A stretch of 12,351 nt of DNA from an uncultured Eubacteriales bacterium. Its GTDB lineage: Bacteria; Bacillota; Clostridia; Christensenellales; UBA1242. Below, one piece after another: positions 12,297 through 12,351 of this stretch (position 1 is its first letter; the number at the start of each line of letters is the position of its first letter). The notes beneath the pieces were generated by a model. It saw only the letters and a program-made list of their open reading frames with translations. It searched no databases and was not told the origin of the DNA. A program made the position numbers and the translations under genes. Location of the stretch: NCBI GenBank assembly GCA_948607205.1, contig CAPERS010000020.1, forward strand, positions 1-12,351, written 5' to 3'.

Positions 12297-12351
12297 ACTT
12301 CAAGTTGGGCAAAGTATTAGTTTAAGTTGTGCAAAGTATTAGTTCAAATTG
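12286..12351. repeat. Tandem repeat, three units of 22 bp, cut by the window edge
   Basis: Units 12286-12307, 12308-12329 and 12330-12351 share the pattern GCAAAGTATTA then (C/G)TT(C/T)AA(A/G)TTG, with no change in length. The array reaches the last base of the window and probably continues. All frames on both strands hit stops, so it is not a protein repeat. Its position after the parS cluster suggests a protein-binding array, such as iteron-like or origin DNA, but this is inference. Confidence 0.8.

Noticed and set aside
11869..12351. CRISPR array or coding repeats at the right edge
   Set aside because: The units are only 22 bp and directly adjoining, with no spacers; all frames are broken by stops.

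Overview
The window is an AT-rich bacterial chromosome segment carrying the conserved origin-proximal gene block of low-GC Gram-positive bacteria, in the order rpmH, rnpA, yidD, yidC, jag, mnmE, mnmG, rsmG, parA (soj), parB (spo0J), all on the plus strand. The jag/KhpB gene, the AGGAGG-type ribosome binding sites, near-consensus sigma-A promoters and the standard use of TGG for Trp point to Bacillota. A large extracytoplasmic insertion in YidC and the unusual accessory genes suggest an uncultured Clostridia-like lineage, but I cannot fix the taxon from sequence alone.

Layout. 1-329 (minus) is a truncated unknown gene, sitting where dnaA is often found. 330-509 is a divergent promoter region with near-perfect sigma-A promoters. 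510-2572 is the tightly packed rpmH-rnpA-yidD-yidC operon (ribosomal protein L34, RNase P protein, membrane protein biogenesis). 2573-2702 is a hairpin-rich leader, followed by jag (2703-3503) and a bidirectional terminator. 3596-4792 (minus) holds two paralogous genes of unknown function inserted between jag and mnmE. 4959-8229 holds mnmE and mnmG, which together make the cmnm5U34 tRNA modification. 8364-8600 is a small Cys-rich unknown protein, and 8646-9347 is rsmG (16S rRNA m7G methyltransferase). 9472-9933 (minus) is a helical protein with a C-terminus like the tail of SSB. 10092-11868 is parA-parB. 11869-12351 has no gene; it holds the parB terminator, three parS sites about 52 bp apart, and at the window edge a tandem repeat of period 22 bp.

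The most interesting points are these. (1) The parS cluster lies directly downstream of parB, and a 22-bp repeat array follows it. (2) A family of tiny palindromes (arms of about 5-7 bp around a TNA loop) occurs three times in the jag leader, twice in the mnmG leader and once inside rsmG. (3) Several genes (both paralogs, mnmE and possibly rsmG) have a -10 box only 5-7 nt before the start codon and no Shine-Dalgarno, predicting leaderless mRNAs. (4) The gene at 9472-9933 ends in an SSB-like acidic -LPF tail without an obvious OB fold. (5) YidC has an insertion of roughly 200 residues.
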